64,000 bases of DNA from Variovorax paradoxus (GCF_030811855.1 NZ_JAUSRN010000007.1:124001-188000), one strand, 5' to 3'; positions 8,383 to 16,588 are shown, numbered from the stretch's first letter. The notes: generated by a model not told the origin, from the sequence alone. Numbers and translations: made by a program.

Positions 8383-8951
8383 CCGAGGCCGGGACTCGCC
8401 CCGGCGGGCGACCTACTTTTCTTTGCTTCGCCAAAGAAACGTAGGCAAAAGAAAGGCGACCCCACTGTCTGCGACCCTTCGCTTCGCTGCGGGCAACCTG
8501 CGGTGCTCGGGTTTCGCGGGGTCTCGCAGAACTCGCTTCGCTCAAACAGCTGCGAGCCCTGATCCGCGAAACCCTGCGCTCCTCGGCGCATACAGAGGGG
8601 CGGGGGAACCACACGGGCCTTTGCTTCGCTCGGCCACCATGCCCCCGCGGCGCTGCGCGCCGCGGTGGTTGGTGACGTGGCCTTCGGTATTGGCTGTTGG
8701 GGCCGAGCGAGAGCGAAGGCTGCCCGCTCCCACCCCTTCTGTATGCGCCGAGGAGCGCAGATGCAGGCGGGATCAGGGCCACAGCTGTTTGAGCGAAGCG
8801 AGTTCTGCGGACCCCCGCCGGAGTCGAGCACCGCAGGTTGCCCGCAGCGAAGCGAAGGGACGCAGACAGTAGGGTCGCCTTTTCTTTGCTTACTTTCTTT
8901 TGGCGAAGCAAAAGAAATTGAGTCGCCCGCCGGGGCGACACCCGGCCTCGG
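8383..8951. repeat. Long imperfect inverted repeat (two ~250-bp arms)
   Basis: The 672-bp gap between egtD and the DUF427 gene has no credible gene. Its left arm (8383-8635) is an imperfect inverse of its right arm (8701-8951), from CCGAGGCC at one end to GGCCTCGG at the other. Shared blocks include CGCCCCGGCGGGCGAC, TTTGCTTCGCCAAA, TGCGGGCAACCTGCGGTGCT, AGAACTCGCTTCGCTCAAAC and CTCCTCGGCGCATACAGA. The 65-bp centre holds a second perfect stem (CCGCGGCG 8645-8652 with CGCCGCGG 8658-8665). Several arm segments are themselves small palindromes. I recognise this style of CTTCGCCAAAG-rich spacer from other Comamonadaceae and gammaproteobacteria, where it is dispersed. No transposase and no clear target-site duplication are seen. 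ORFs inside it are artefacts of the symmetry. The flanks (8366-8382 and 8952-9037) hold nothing I recognise. Confidence 0.85.
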
Positions 8952-9037
8952 GAAAACAATCAAGCCCACATATACCCGGACCAAAACCCACGCCAAAGGC
9001 AGAGGGCACAATATCCCTTCCCCGTGGAGAGCAAGAC

Positions 9038-9322
9038 ATGAAAGCAACCTGGAACGGCGTCACCATCGCCGAAAGCGACGACACCGTGCTCGTCGAAGGC
9101 AACCACTATTTCCCGATGAGCTCGCTCAACCGCGACCACGTCACCTTCAGCAACCACAAGACCACCTGTCACTGGAAGGGCACAGCCAGCTACTACTCGC
9201 TGCTGGTCAACGGTGAGCTCCACACCGACGCCGCCTGGTACTACGCCGATCCAAAGCCCGAAGCCGAGGAAATCCGCGACCGCGTGGCGTTCTGGAAAGA
9301 CGTGAAAGTCAGCGCGTCGTGA
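9038..9322 (+). CDS. DUF427 family protein
   Basis: A 94-residue single-domain DUF427 protein. The family pattern is clear: ATWNGVTIAESDDTVLVEGNHYFP at the start (short form ATWNG...VEGNHYFP), the central HKTTCHWKGTASYYSL block with the conserved Cys-His-Trp, and the terminal WYYADPKPEAEEIRDRVAFWK. DUF427 proteins are small beta-rich cytoplasmic proteins of unproven function; no catalytic role is claimed here. Start 9038 has GGAGAGC upstream. Its TGA overlaps the GTG of the next gene (GTGA), so it is probably translationally coupled to the 2-oxoglutarate dioxygenase. Confidence 0.87.
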   Translation: MKATWNGVTIAESDDTVLVEGNHYFPMSSLNRDHVTFSNHKTTCHWKGTASYYSLLVNGELHTDAAWYYADPKPEAEEIRDRVAFWKDVKVSAS

Positions 9323-10068
9323 CCACGGCCGCGTTCGCACCGCCATTCATCGAGCCGGGCGAACTGCCGGCAGCTCTGCGCGAACAAGGCTATGCGGTGC
9401 TGAGCCCGCAAGGCGTGAGCGAATGGCTCGGCGTGCCGCTCGCGCAGCTCGAGGCGCTGCATGCCGATTGGAACGATCTTCCACCGGACGAATACCTGAA
9501 GGACGGCGGCCGCTACCGCACGCGGCGCCATGCGTGCTTTACGGTCGATGGCGAGTCGATCGCGCAGGTGCCGCACCGTGCGCACTGGCAGCCGGTCGAA
9601 TACAACGCGCTGCATGGCGGCATGCAGCGCTGGTTCGCGCCTATGCATGAAGCCACCGTGGCGCAGCCGGTATGGCAGCGCCTGCTGCAACGCCTGGGCG
9701 AAGCGGCCAGTGGCATGCGCGGCACCAAGGCGCAGCCATGGTTCGTCGAAGCGCATCAGTTCCGCATCGACACGGCGGGCGGCATCGGCCGGCCCACGCC
9801 TGAAGGCGCGCACCGCGACGGTGTCGACCTGGTGGCGGTGGCGCTGGTCGGACGCAGCGGCGTCAAGGGCGGCGAGACACGCGTGTTCGAGGCCAACGGC
9901 CGGCGCGGCGAGCGCTTCACCATGACCGAGCCATGGACGCTGCTGCTGCTCGACGACGCACGCGTGATCCACGAGTCCACGCCCATCCAGCCGCTCGAAG
10001 AGGGTACCGCCGGCTGGCGCGATACCCTCGTCGTCACTTGCCGCGCTCAGGGTTTCCAGGGGGATTGA
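9319..10068 (+). CDS. 2OG-Fe(II) dioxygenase, PF10014-type amino-acid hydroxylase candidate
   Basis: A 249-residue non-haem iron dioxygenase. The iron facial triad is visible as His165-x-Asp167 in GAHRDGVD and His218 in VIHESTP, with Arg234 (GWRDT) placed to bind 2-oxoglutarate. Size and the HRDGVD motif match the 2OG-Fe dioxygenase family (PF10014), whose characterised members hydroxylate free aliphatic amino acids such as isoleucine. That family link is from memory of its motif; the substrate here is unknown. The GTG start overlaps the DUF427 stop, so the two proteins are likely made together. A 107-bp gap follows before the universal stress gene. Confidence 0.8.
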   Translation: MTTAAFAPPFIEPGELPAALREQGYAVLSPQGVSEWLGVPLAQLEALHADWNDLPPDEYLKDGGRYRTRRHACFTVDGESIAQVPHRAHWQPVEYNALHGGMQRWFAPMHEATVAQPVWQRLLQRLGEAASGMRGTKAQPWFVEAHQFRIDTAGGIGRPTPEGAHRDGVDLVAVALVGRSGVKGGETRVFEANGRRGERFTMTEPWTLLLLDDARVIHESTPIQPLEEGTAGWRDTLVVTCRAQGFQGD

Positions 10069-10175
10069 GCCCGCTGGCTTGAGTCCTACAGTCACGCCTC
10101 CGCGCAGGGGGTAAATTCGAGGGACGGTTCGGTTGCGAGCCGCGACTGTCCGCGAACGATAAAGTGAGGTCCGCC

Positions 10176-10616
10176 ATGTTCAATCACATCCTGGTTCCGA
10201 TCGACGGCTCCGAAACTTCCATGCTCGCGGTCAGCAAGGCGAGCGGCCTGGCGCTGGCGTTCGGGAGCCGGATTACGCTGATCCACGTGATCGACAACTA
10301 TCCCTTCATCGGCGTGGGGGCGGACTACGCATTGGGCCAGAACGAGTACCTGGCGGCGGCCACTGCGAGCGCGAATGCGGCTTTGGCGCGCGGCGTTGCG
10401 GCGCTTGCCGCCGAAGGTCTGCACAGCGACCAGCGCGTGATCGACGGCCACGTGGTGCACGAAGGCATCGTCGACACCGCCATTGCCATCGCGGCCGACC
10501 TCATCGTCATGGGTTCGCATGGCCGCAGCGGCATCGAGAAGCTGCTGCTCGGCAGTGTCACGCAGCGCGTGCTGCAGGACGCGCCCATGCCCGTGCTGGT
10601 GGTCAAGGGCGGCTGA
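10176..10616 (+). CDS. Universal stress protein, UspA family
   Basis: A 146-residue single-domain Usp protein, a cytoplasmic ATP-binding stress protein. It opens with the canonical MFNHILVPIDGSETS strand and ends with the nucleotide-binding pattern MGSHGRSGIEKLLLGSVT and PVLVVK. The ATP-binding version of the family is therefore expected, not the non-binding UspA type. Start 10176 is preferred over an in-frame start four codons upstream because GTGAGG lies 6 bases before it and family members start at this point. Its last 14 bases overlap the end of the convergent pseudouridine synthase gene. Confidence 0.9.
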   Translation: MFNHILVPIDGSETSMLAVSKASGLALAFGSRITLIHVIDNYPFIGVGADYALGQNEYLAAATASANAALARGVAALAAEGLHSDQRVIDGHVVHEGIVDTAIAIAADLIVMGSHGRSGIEKLLLGSVTQRVLQDAPMPVLVVKGG

Positions 10617-11289
10617 GCAGCAGCGCGAAGTCCGGAGGGCTTTCGAATCGAAGGGTCTGCTGCGTCGCCGGATGCACGAAACCCAGTTCGTTTGCATGCA
10701 GCAGCAAGCGCGGCGCACGCGCCTGAATCTCTTCACCGCCGTAGAGCGCATCACCCAGGATCGGATGGCCGATCGAGAGCAGATGCACGCGCAGCTGGTG
10801 CGAACGCCCCGTGAGCGGTTCCAGCAGCACGTGCGTGGCCGCGGCGGATTCTTCGCCTGGCGACCATGATTGCAATGACCTCCAGCGCGTGATGCTGGGC
10901 TTGCCCGCCGCATCGACCTTCTGCAGCGGGCGCCGCGGCCAGTCGGCCATCAGCGGTGCATCGATCACCGACCACTCATCTTTGACCGGCAGCACGCCAT
11001 CGACAATGGCCTGGTAGCGCTTGTGCACGCGGCGTTCGGCAAAGGCGTCGCTGAGGGCACGCTGCATGGCGGCGCCGCGGGCCATCAGAACGAGTCCGCT
11101 CGTGGCCATGTCGAGCCGATGGACGATCAGCGCGTCGGGCCAACGCCTCATCGCGCGCGCGCTCAGGCAGTCCTGCTTGTCTTCGCCGCGTCCGGGCACG
11201 CAGAGCAGCCCGGCGGGCTTGTTGAGCACGAGCAGGTGAGCGTCCTGGTAAATCAGGTCGATGGAGTCGATGAAGGCGGTGTCCGGCAT
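10603..11289 (-). CDS. RluA-family RNA pseudouridine synthase
   Basis: A 228-residue pseudouridine synthase of the RluA family, which isomerises uridine in rRNA and/or tRNA. The catalytic motif HRLDMATSGL has Asp60 as nucleophile; other family blocks are VLNKPAGLL near residue 22, RRVHKRY, GRSHQLRVHL and GDALYGG. There is no S4 domain, which points to RluA-like (23S U746 / tRNA U32) and not RluC/RluD. It converges on the Usp gene with a 14-bp overlap. The exact RNA target cannot be read from sequence. Confidence 0.9.
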   Translation of the reverse strand: MPDTAFIDSIDLIYQDAHLLVLNKPAGLLCVPGRGEDKQDCLSARAMRRWPDALIVHRLDMATSGLVLMARGAAMQRALSDAFAERRVHKRYQAIVDGVLPVKDEWSVIDAPLMADWPRRPLQKVDAAGKPSITRWRSLQSWSPGEESAAATHVLLEPLTGRSHQLRVHLLSIGHPILGDALYGGEEIQARAPRLLLHANELGFVHPATQQTLRFESPPDFALLLSRP

Positions 11290-11355
11290 GGGTGACCGAG
11301 TGTAGAGAGCCCACGCTCATGCGCGGCTCATGGTGCCTCGGCTATCCTCGAACGA

Positions 11356-12630
11356 ATGTCCGGCCCTGCCCCCGTCCCCGCGCCCGTCTCCCCGCCACCG
11401 AGCTTTTCCGACCTCACGCGTGAACGCCCGTTCATGCGGATGTGGGTGGCGCGCCTTTTCGGCACCGCGGCCTCGCAGATGCTCCTGGTGGCCATCGGCT
11501 GGCACATGTACGAGCTCACCAGCAGCGCATGGGACCTCGGGCTCGTGGGCCTCTACCAGTTCGTTCCCGCGCTGTTGCTGGCGCTCCTGGCGGGTCACGT
11601 GGTCGACCGCCATCACCGGGGCCGCATCGTGGCGGCCTGCTTTGCGGTGCAGGGGCTGGTGGCGCTGGTGCTGCTGTTCGCGGTGGTGCAGCGCTTCGAC
11701 ACGCGTGCACTGCTGCTGGGCCTCTCGCTGGTGCTGGGCGCGGTCCGGGCCTTCCAGATGCCGGCGCAGCAGGCGCTGACGCCGCTCCTGGTGCCGCCCA
11801 CCATGCTGCCGCGCGCAATGGCCTTCAGCTCGGCCGGCATGCAAGGCGCAATCATCGGCGGGCCGGCCCTGGGGGGACTGCTTTTTGTGGCGGGCATGCA
11901 GGTGGTGTACGGCGCCAGCGTGCTGTGCTTTGGGGTGGCTTGTGCGCTCGTACTGCGGCTGCGCTATGCCCATGCACCGGCCGCGCGAGAACCGGTCACG
12001 CTGGCCACCGTGTTTGCCGGTGTCGATTTCATCTGGAAGCGCAAGCCCGTGCTCGGCGCCGTCTCGCTCGATCTTTTCGCGGTGCTCCTGGGCGGTGCGG
12101 TGGCGCTGCTTCCGATCTACGCCAAGGACATCCTGCACACGGGACCCTGGGGGCTCGGCCTGCTGCGCGGGGCGCCGGCGGTGGGTGCGCTGGTGATGTC
12201 GATCGCGCTCACGCGCCGGCCCATCGAGCGCAACATCGGCCGCACGCTGCTGCTGGCCGTCGGGCTCTTCGGGCTGTGCATGGTGGTGTTCGGAATTTCC
12301 CGCAGCTTCATCGTCTCGCTGATCGCGCTGGTGGTGTCGGGCGGCGCCGACATGGTCAACGTGGTGATCCGCCAGACCCTGGTCCAGCTCGAAACCCCGG
12401 ACGCCATGCGCGGCCGCGTGAGCGCGGTCAATTCGATCTTCATCGGCGCCAGCAACCAGCTGGGCGAATTCGAATCGGGCGCTACCGCAGCGCTCCTGGG
12501 GCCGGTGGGTTCGGTGGTGGTGGGCGGCGTGGGCACCATGATGGTGGCGCTTGGCTGGTTCAAGCTGTTCCCGTCATTGGCGCAGCGCGACCGGCTGGTG
12601 GTCGCGATGCCGGCGGCGGCCATCAAGTAG
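11356..12630 (+). CDS. MFS transporter, EntS-like (MFS_3)
   Basis: A 424-residue inner-membrane transporter with about 12 hydrophobic segments, starting after a Pro-rich cytosolic N-terminus (PAPVPAPVSPPPS). The first helix region RLFGTAASQMLLVAIGWHMYELT and the loop VVDRHHRGRI (short forms RLFGTAASQ and VVDRHHRGR) are typical of the MFS_3/EntS group, which exports siderophores or drugs. The late segment MRGRVSAVNSIFIGASNQLGEFESG (short form MRGRVSAVNS) is also diagnostic. It stands alone; no siderophore genes are nearby, so the substrate is unknown. Start 11356 is the only sensible one, 66 bp after the divergent RluA-family gene. Confidence 0.88.
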   Translation: MSGPAPVPAPVSPPPSFSDLTRERPFMRMWVARLFGTAASQMLLVAIGWHMYELTSSAWDLGLVGLYQFVPALLLALLAGHVVDRHHRGRIVAACFAVQGLVALVLLFAVVQRFDTRALLLGLSLVLGAVRAFQMPAQQALTPLLVPPTMLPRAMAFSSAGMQGAIIGGPALGGLLFVAGMQVVYGASVLCFGVACALVLRLRYAHAPAAREPVTLATVFAGVDFIWKRKPVLGAVSLDLFAVLLGGAVALLPIYAKDILHTGPWGLGLLRGAPAVGALVMSIALTRRPIERNIGRTLLLAVGLFGLCMVVFGISRSFIVSLIALVVSGGADMVNVVIRQTLVQLETPDAMRGRVSAVNSIFIGASNQLGEFESGATAALLGPVGSVVVGGVGTMMVALGWFKLFPSLAQRDRLVVAMPAAAIK

Positions 12631-12652
12631 GGCGAAGCGGCGCGAACTTTTT

Positions 12653-12934
12653 TCAGAAGATCGAGAACGCCTTGGGCGCATCGATCGTGACGTCGCCCTG
12701 CGCCTCGGCCACGCAGGGGAGGATCCAGCCCTCGGCTTTCTCGTCGGCGCTCAGGCCAGGCCATTCGACGACGTGGCGGATGGCGCCCGACACCAGCTGG
12801 CAGATGCAGGTGCGGCAGGTGCCGTTGCGGCAGGAGCTCGGCATCTCGATGCCGGCTGCCTCGGCTGATTTCAAAAGCGTGGTGCCAGCCTCGGCCTCGA
12901 AAGCCAGGCCCGACGGTTCGAGTCGAACCCTCAT
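12653..12934 (-). CDS. [2Fe-2S] ferredoxin
   Basis: A 93-residue plant-type ferredoxin fold protein carrying a [2Fe-2S] cluster for electron transfer. The ligands are Cys35-x4-Cys40-x2-Cys43 in [11 protein letters not shown] and Cys74 in ILPCVAEA, the standard C-x4-C-x2-C-xn-C arrangement; Cys45 is extra. It resembles the stand-alone and oxygenase-associated ferredoxins, but no oxygenase reductase partner lies nearby. The ATG overlaps the TGA of the VF530 gene (ATGA), making it the third member of a tight leftward operon. It converges on the MFS gene with 22 bp between. Confidence 0.88.
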   Translation of the reverse strand: MRVRLEPSGLAFEAEAGTTLLKSAEAAGIEMPSSCRNGTCRTCICQLVSGAIRHVVEWPGLSADEKAEGWILPCVAEAQGDVTIDAPKAFSIF

Positions 12935-13242
12935 CGTTCTGGAGGCTGTTGCTGGTGTTGTTGCTCGCGGCGCTGTTCGCGCAGCATGAAGAGATAAAGG
13001 CTCTCGACCTTCTCGCGCGCCCAGGGCGTCTTGCGCAGGAACTTGAGGCTGGAACCCACACTCGGGTCGATCGCGAAGCAGCGGATGGGGACCAGCTCGC
13101 CGAGCCGCTCCCAGCCGTAGTAGTCGGCCAGCGCCGTGACGATGGCCTCCAGCGTGAGCCCGTGCAGCGGATTGCGGGGCTGGGCCGGCTTGGCGGCCGC
13201 CGGTGGCGGCACAGGCCCCGCTGGTGCCTCCTCGTCGGTCAC
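12931..13242 (-). CDS. VF530 family DNA-binding protein (DUF2132)
   Basis: A 103-residue protein whose core [21 protein letters not shown]...[28 protein letters not shown] is the VF530/DUF2132 domain (key blocks [30 protein letters not shown]). The family is named after a Vibrio fischeri protein with a DNA-binding fold; its cellular role is not established. The N-terminal 22 residues are Pro/Ala-rich and the C-terminal ten are Gln/Arg-rich, both probably disordered. The GTG start overlaps the stop of the small basic protein gene (GTGA), and the ferredoxin gene overlaps its own stop, so all three appear co-translated. Confidence 0.85.
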   Translation of the reverse strand: MTDEEAPAGPVPPPAAAKPAQPRNPLHGLTLEAIVTALADYYGWERLGELVPIRCFAIDPSVGSSLKFLRKTPWAREKVESLYLFMLREQRREQQHQQQPPER

Positions 13243-13388
13243 TTGTTCTTGAGTTTGCCGCGCGGAATCACCGCCGTGGTGATCGTGCGGACGGGCTCGA
13301 TGCCGCCGGTGCCTACCGGCTTGGGCGGTGAAGTGTCCTTCTTCGGTTTCTTGGCTTCCTTGTTTGCGCGCTGTTGACCTTTGGCCAT
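13239..13388 (-). CDS. Small 49-residue lysine-rich protein
   Basis: A short ORF beginning [18 protein letters not shown] and ending [10 protein letters not shown]. It has AAGGAG seven bases before the ATG, and its TGA overlaps the GTG of the VF530 gene by two bases. The N-terminal half is strongly basic with Gln and Lys, the middle is Pro/Gly, and no hydrophobic stretch is present. Such a protein could bind nucleic acid or the neighbouring protein, but I do not recognise a characterised family. The strong ribosome binding site and exact gene coupling are the main reasons for calling it real. Confidence 0.72.
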   Translation of the reverse strand: MAKGQQRANKEAKKPKKDTSPPKPVGTGGIEPVRTITTAVIPRGKLKNK

Positions 13389-13481
13389 ATCGACTCCTTT
13401 TGATGCTGCGTATGCGGCGTAAGTAGCGGGCAGTTTAGCGGTGCGGCGACAATACGCGGTTCCATTTGATTTTCCGCATTC

Positions 13482-14000
13482 ATGTCAGATTACGAAGTTC
13501 GCCCCGCCACCATGCGCGACGCCAAGGCCGTCGCCGAAGTCCACGCCCTGGCCGCCAAGGCTGCCTACGAAGGCATCCTGCCCGAAGAAGAGCTGCGCTT
13601 GCTGGCTCCCGCCTCGCGCGAAGCCAAGTGGCGCGAAGCCATCGAGTTCAGCGAGCCGCAGGTGCAGGTCGCGGTGCTGGACGGCGAAATCGTCGGCTTT
13701 GTCGGTTTCGACCGCTCGCGCGACCCCAAGACGCCGTCCACCACAGGCGAGATCTGGGCCATCTACGTCAAGCCCGAACACTGGGGCAAGGGCATTGGCG
13801 TGGCCCTTTGGGACGCCGCGCGTGAAGGCCTAGAGGAAGAAGGCTGCACCACCGTGACGGTGTGGGTGCCCATTCGCAACGACCGCGCCATGCGCTTCCA
13901 CGAGCTTGCCGGCTTCAAGCGCGAAATGAAGACCGCCAAGACCACCGCGCTGGGCACCGTGCGGGTTGAAGAGATCCGCCTCAAACGCAGCGTCGCCTGA
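13482..14000 (+). CDS. GNAT-family N-acetyltransferase
   Basis: A 172-residue Gcn5-related acetyltransferase. The acetyl-CoA pyrophosphate loop is GKGIGVALWDAA following the beta-strand IWAIYVKPEHW, and the C-terminal NDRAMRFHELAGFKRE block is typical of GNAT. It begins YEVRPATMRDAKAVAEVH, the usual first strand and helix. The whole domain is present with no extra domain. It is a single gene 93 bp from the divergent basic-protein operon. The acetyl acceptor (amine, antibiotic or protein) cannot be inferred. Confidence 0.9.
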   Translation: MSDYEVRPATMRDAKAVAEVHALAAKAAYEGILPEEELRLLAPASREAKWREAIEFSEPQVQVAVLDGEIVGFVGFDRSRDPKTPSTTGEIWAIYVKPEHWGKGIGVALWDAAREGLEEEGCTTVTVWVPIRNDRAMRFHELAGFKREMKTAKTTALGTVRVEEIRLKRSVA

Positions 14001-14110
14001 CGCGTCCCCGCGGCCGGCCTGCCTTGGCGCGGCTGCGTACGGGTATTGCCGGCGCGGGCCGCGCTTGCGGCTAAGCTCGCCGGTTCTTTTTTCTCACACC
14101 GACCCTTGCC

Positions 14111-15019
14111 ATGGCCACCAGCCTGCTTTTGCTGCTCGACGACATCGCAACCGTCCTGGACGACGTCTCGATACTCACCAAGGTTGCCGCCAAGAAGACC
14201 GCCGGCGTGCTGGGCGACGACCTTGCGCTCAATGCGCAGCAGGTCTCGGGCGTGAAGGCCGAGCGCGAAATCCCGGTGGTCTGGGCGGTGTGCAAGGGCT
14301 CCTTCATCAACAAGGCGATCCTGGTTCCGGCGGCGCTGGCCATCGGCACCTGGCTGCCCTGGCTGGTGACGCCGCTGCTCATGATCGGCGGCGCCTTTCT
14401 CTGCTTCGAAGGCTTCGAGAAGCTCGCGCACAAGTTCCTGCACAAGAAGGAGCACGAGGCCGATACCGCGCGCCACGAGCGCGCCGTGGCCGACGAGACC
14501 GTCGACGTGGTCGCGGTCGAGAAGGACAAGATCAAGGGCGCGGTGCGGACCGACTTCATCCTCTCGGCCGAAATCATCGCCATCACGCTGGGCACCGTGC
14601 AGGGCCAGTCATTCACCACGCAGCTCACGGTGCTTGCGGGGATTGCGCTGATCATGACCATCGGCGTCTACGGCCTGGTCGCCGGCATCGTGAAGCTCGA
14701 CGACGCGGGCCTTTACCTGAGCCGGCAAGCCAGCAAGGCCGCGCAGGCTCTCGGCCGCGGCATTCTTGCCGCGGCGCCGTGGCTCATGAAAGGGCTGTCG
14801 GTGGCGGGCACCGCGGCCATGTTCCTGGTGGGCGGCGGCATCCTGGTGCACGGCGTGCCCGCGCTCGGCCATGCGGTCGAAGACTGGGCCAAGGCCGCCG
14901 GCGGCGTGGTCGGTGCGCTCGGGTCGATGGGGGTGAATGCAGGCATCGGCGTCGTGGCGGGCGCCATTGTGCTGGCCTGCGTTGAACTCGCCGGCAAGCT
15001 GCGCGGCAAGAAGGCCTGA
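14111..15019 (+). CDS. DUF808 (YedI-like) membrane protein
   Basis: A 302-residue inner-membrane protein of the DUF808/YedI family. The family start LLLLLDDIATVLDDVS and the block KKTAGVLGDDLALNAQQVSG (short forms LDDIATVLDD and TAGVLGDD) are present, followed by about six hydrophobic segments (for example AAMFLVGGGILVHGV) and an acidic/basic cytosolic loop with EKDKIKGAVRTDFILSAE. The family is widespread and its function unknown. Single gene, preceded by GNAT and followed by a small convergent membrane protein. Confidence 0.88.
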   Translation: MATSLLLLLDDIATVLDDVSILTKVAAKKTAGVLGDDLALNAQQVSGVKAEREIPVVWAVCKGSFINKAILVPAALAIGTWLPWLVTPLLMIGGAFLCFEGFEKLAHKFLHKKEHEADTARHERAVADETVDVVAVEKDKIKGAVRTDFILSAEIIAITLGTVQGQSFTTQLTVLAGIALIMTIGVYGLVAGIVKLDDAGLYLSRQASKAAQALGRGILAAAPWLMKGLSVAGTAAMFLVGGGILVHGVPALGHAVEDWAKAAGGVVGALGSMGVNAGIGVVAGAIVLACVELAGKLRGKKA

Positions 15020-15052
15020 GCCCTTGCGAGCCGCGGGCCGCTCCTGCGCCCG

Positions 15053-15256
15053 TTATTTGCCGCGTTTGAAAAGGCTGACCGCCACCAGCGCCACGCCCAG
15101 CGCCAGCGCGAACCATCCGACCAGATAGGCGCCGGCCACCATGTCGAACCAGCGCGTGCCTTGCAGGAAGCGCGGCGCCAGCAGAACGGCGGCACCGATC
15201 GCCAGGCAGAGAATGCCGCGTTCGAGCGTGCGGAGTTGTCGTTTGGGTTGCGCCAT
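15053..15256 (-). CDS. Small two-helix membrane protein, unknown function
   Basis: A 67-residue protein with a basic N-terminus (AQPKRQLRTLERG), two hydrophobic helices (ILCLAIGAAVLLAPRFL and MVAGAYLVGWFALALGVAL) and a terminal FKRGK. I do not recognise a named family. Codon use matches the neighbours and it fills the gap between DUF808 and the beta-propeller lipoprotein, where it lies 34 bp after that lipoprotein's... the lipoprotein gene lies downstream in the other order on the same strand. A real gene is likely but unproven. Confidence 0.6.
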   Translation of the reverse strand: MAQPKRQLRTLERGILCLAIGAAVLLAPRFLQGTRWFDMVAGAYLVGWFALALGVALVAVSLFKRGK

Positions 15257-15290
15257 GGCTTCGCGGTTCAGTCAGGGTTGCGGGGTTTGT

Positions 15291-16478
15291 TCAGTGCGAC
15301 ATTGTCCCGCGCATCGCGGCCGGGTGTCCCTGCAGCTGGAATGATTTGCCCGTTGGCACCAGCGTGTCGCCGTCCAAGCGCAGGATCGTGATGTCCTGGT
15401 CGATGAAGTTGCCCACGTACAGGTATTTGCCGTCCGCGCTCCACACGGCTCCTTCGGGCAGGCCGCGCACCACCACCTCGTTGGCGCGTGTCACCTTCTT
15501 GCCGTCGATCTTGAGCAGCACCACGGACCCATTGCGGTTGTAGAAGTAGGCGTTCTTCGAGGCGTTGCTGCCGCGCAGCAGCACGGCCACCGCATGCCGG
15601 CCGGTCGGGCTCACCGCGAGGCCTTCGGGACCATCGCCCACCACCACCTTGTCGACCACACGCGGCGGCGTGGCCTCCAGATCGATCACGCTCACCGTGT
15701 CGATCTGCCCGTCCGATGCGCCCGAGTTGCCGTTGTCGGCCGTGAGCGCGAGCTTGCCGTCCGGCGTTACGTCCACGTTGTACGGCCAGAGACCGGCCGC
15801 AAGATCGACCTTGTTGTAGCTGACCTTCTCACCGTTCACCTCGAGCAGCGCGATCTTGTGGGTCGGGAACTTGGCCGCCAACGCGCGCTTGCCATCGGGC
15901 GTGAAGCGCACGTGCGCCACCGAATCATTCATGGCCACGGTGTCGATCAGCGTCACCTTCTTGCCCGCGATGCGCAGCACGCTGACCGAGTTGTCGGCGC
16001 GATTGGCCACCAGCGCAAGATCGCCCGCGCGGTTGATCGACAAACCCGAAGGCTGCTTGCCCACGGTGAGCGTGTCGATCAGCTTGGGCGGCGTGGTGGT
16101 CAGGTCGATCACGAAGAGGCGGTTGTCGGGCACCTGCTTGCGCACGCCGTTTTCTTCGACCACGTTGAGCGAGTTGGCCACCAGCGCCAGCGTTTCGCCC
16201 GGCGTGATCGCAAGGTTGACGGGCGGGCCGGCAATGGTGTTGTCGAGCTGCAGCGTGCCGACGAGCTTGGGTGAGAGTGGATCGGTGCCGATGTCCAGCA
16301 CCTGCACCGTGTCTCGTCCCATCGGACCGAGGATCACGGCGCCGGCGTCGCTCCACGATTGCTTTTCGTCGTTGGCCACCAGCATCAACTGGCGCTGCGG
16401 CACGGTGGGGGTCAGGCTGGTGCAGCCCGCAAGGGCGGCCAATGCAAGAGCGGCCAGTGCAGCCGGATGGAATTTCAT
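15291..16478 (-). CDS. YVTN-type beta-propeller lipoprotein
   Basis: A 395-residue exported protein. The N-terminus MKFHPAALAALALAALAGC is a lipoprotein signal with the lipobox LAGC, so the mature protein is lipid-anchored. The body consists of repeated beta-propeller blades with the YVTN/lactonase pattern (PSGLSINRAGDLALVANR, AHVRFTPDGKRALAAK, EGLAVSPTGRHAVAVL, GAVWSADGKYLYVGN). Such propellers are often binding scaffolds or lactonase-like enzymes; no catalytic residues can be assigned. Start 16478 gives the signal sequence and has GGAG upstream; a start 46 codons earlier would destroy it. Single gene, divergent from the DUF2164 gene. Confidence 0.86.
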   Translation of the reverse strand: MKFHPAALAALALAALAGCTSLTPTVPQRQLMLVANDEKQSWSDAGAVILGPMGRDTVQVLDIGTDPLSPKLVGTLQLDNTIAGPPVNLAITPGETLALVANSLNVVEENGVRKQVPDNRLFVIDLTTTPPKLIDTLTVGKQPSGLSINRAGDLALVANRADNSVSVLRIAGKKVTLIDTVAMNDSVAHVRFTPDGKRALAAKFPTHKIALLEVNGEKVSYNKVDLAAGLWPYNVDVTPDGKLALTADNGNSGASDGQIDTVSVIDLEATPPRVVDKVVVGDGPEGLAVSPTGRHAVAVLLRGSNASKNAYFYNRNGSVVLLKIDGKKVTRANEVVVRGLPEGAVWSADGKYLYVGNFIDQDITILRLDGDTLVPTGKSFQLQGHPAAMRGTMSH

Positions 16479-16588
16479 GAAGCGTTCTCCGTGTTGTAGG
16501 TCTTTGTGCTTCGGGCCGCGCGCGCCCGCAGCGCATGGTAGCGGCACAATGGATCGGACCCATTTCAAGGAACCGAAGAGCAGTCCGC

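Noticed and set aside
8383..8951. Palindrome as a complete transposon
   Set aside because: No transposase gene, no clear target-site duplication at the two ends, and the arms meet near the centre, leaving no room for cargo.
8192..9047. Several open frames of 60-250 codons inside the long palindrome, on both strands
   Set aside because: The same peptides appear on both strands because the DNA is symmetric; no start signals or domains are seen.
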